NCBI GenBank assembly: GCA_900471605.1 | Contig: UCEY01000044.1 | Span: 124,001 to 188,000, forward strand | Direction: 5' to 3' | Length of the DNA: 64,000 nucleotides | Source: Hyphomicrobiales bacterium | GTDB taxonomy: Bacteria; Pseudomonadota; Alphaproteobacteria; Rhizobiales; Rhizobiaceae | Shown: one piece after another, positions 63,744 through 64,000 of the stretch | Layout of the letters: the number at the start of each line of letters is the position of its first letter | Numbering within the stretch: the first letter of the stretch is position 1 | Translations under genes and position numbers: made by a program | The notes under the pieces: model-generated | What the model was told of the DNA's origin: nothing | Seen by the model: the letters and a program-made list of their open reading frames with translations, nothing else | Database searches by the model: none

Positions 63744-64000
63744 TTATTTGCTCGGGGCAGCCGGGGTCGTCGACGGGGTAGTGGCGCCGCCAGCAGCAGG
63801 CATCGTGCCCGTGGACGACGTCGTCGTCCGGTCGGTTTCAGCCTGCTTGTCAGCCAGGGTCTTGAATTCCGGAGCGGCCTGAAGGGCTTCGGCCGTTTCG
63901 GTGGTGGTCAGACGAATTTCGTTATTCTTGTTCGCATCGCGGGTCATGGTGATCTTGTCCATCGGCAGGGCGACTTCCTTTTCGCCGATACCGAGGAACC
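63744..64000 (-). CDS. PRC-barrel domain protein, C-terminal part (runs off the window)
   Basis: The frame is open to the window edge: FLGIGEKEVALPMDKITMTR continues through the ATG at 63962, so that codon is internal. FLGIGEKEVALPMDKI is the typical PRC-barrel strand pattern. The final 50 residues are Thr/Ala/Pro-rich (STGTMPAAGGATTPSTTPAA) and probably disordered. Rhizobial PRC-barrel proteins of this kind are usually exported, but the N-terminus is not visible here. Confidence 0.8.
   Translation of the reverse strand, partial: FLGIGEKEVALPMDKITMTRDANKNNEIRLTTTETAEALQAAPEFKTLADKQAETDRTTTSSTGTMPAAGGATTPSTTPAAPSK

Overview
The window is a stretch of chromosome from an alphaproteobacterium, most probably Rhizobiaceae (Rhizobium / Agrobacterium / Neorhizobium-like). 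The signs are high G+C coding sequence, a plant-type glutamate-cysteine ligase, short-form HisG next to HisZ, a groESL operon under a CIRCE element, Rhizobiales-type small families (DUF1127, DUF2093, DUF4170, DUF937), a MutL that carries the endonuclease motif, and palindromic intergenic repeats of the kind scattered through rhizobial genomes. Nearly all of it is housekeeping DNA. I see no phage, no intact insertion sequence, no CRISPR array and no rRNA.

Layout. 1-7.0 kb: tRNA-Gln, a Ppx/GppA phosphatase coupled to rlmE, an MFS exporter, a Tat-exported metallo-beta-lactamase-fold protein, and guaB. 7.2-10.7 kb: a small secreted protein, a MAPEG protein, a YghX-like dienelactone hydrolase, and a LysR regulator divergent from a DUF1127 gene. 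10.8-16.2 kb, minus strand: a DUF937 protein, gshA, rsmE, a PiT phosphate transporter and a NUDIX hydrolase. 16.4-21.5 kb: the glycolate oxidase operon glcDEF with a divergent FadR-type regulator, a palindromic operator candidate between them, and a repeat inserted between glcE and glcF. 21.5-28 kb: an outer-membrane barrel, two tandem L,D-transpeptidases, tag, a HAD phosphatase, a small metal-type periplasmic pair (DUF305 plus a His/Cys-rich protein), a Rossmann-fold protein of unknown role, and a RelB antitoxin whose RelE partner is frameshifted. 28-31.6 kb: hisS-hisZ-hisG. 31.6-36.5 kb: GFA, DoxX, a Na+/H+ antiporter, and groEL-groES with promoter and CIRCE. 36.5-39 kb: a decayed chrA fragment followed by intact chrB-like and chrA genes. 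39-42 kb: a HAD hydrolase, ribF, and a RES/Xre toxin-antitoxin pair. 42-50 kb: ileS, a lipoprotein, tadA, a large RluB-type pseudouridine synthase with a repetitive disordered tail, rsmD and a patatin-like protein. 50-54.7 kb: a CPA2 antiporter, a MITE-like element, pmbA, cysQ and DUF4170. 54.8-60.1 kb: lipid A / Kdo genes waaA, a HAD phosphatase and lpxK, then DUF2093 and mutL. 60.5-64 kb: a PAS-receiver protein lacking a kinase domain, a GGDEF/EAL protein, and the end of a PRC-barrel protein that runs out of the window.

Working together: RNA maturation and modification recurs (rlmE, rsmE, rsmD, tadA, RluB-type, ileS, hisS). Envelope functions recur as well (LPS genes, two L,D-transpeptidases, OMP, lipoprotein). 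Stress and ion handling is represented by groESL, gshA, chromate efflux and two antiporters. No completely new system is obvious. The most unusual items are the kinase-less PAS-receiver protein next to a c-di-GMP enzyme, the MITE with 33-bp perfect terminal repeats, the relE toxin apparently broken by a dinucleotide slippage, and the chrA remnant in front of the intact chromate operon.
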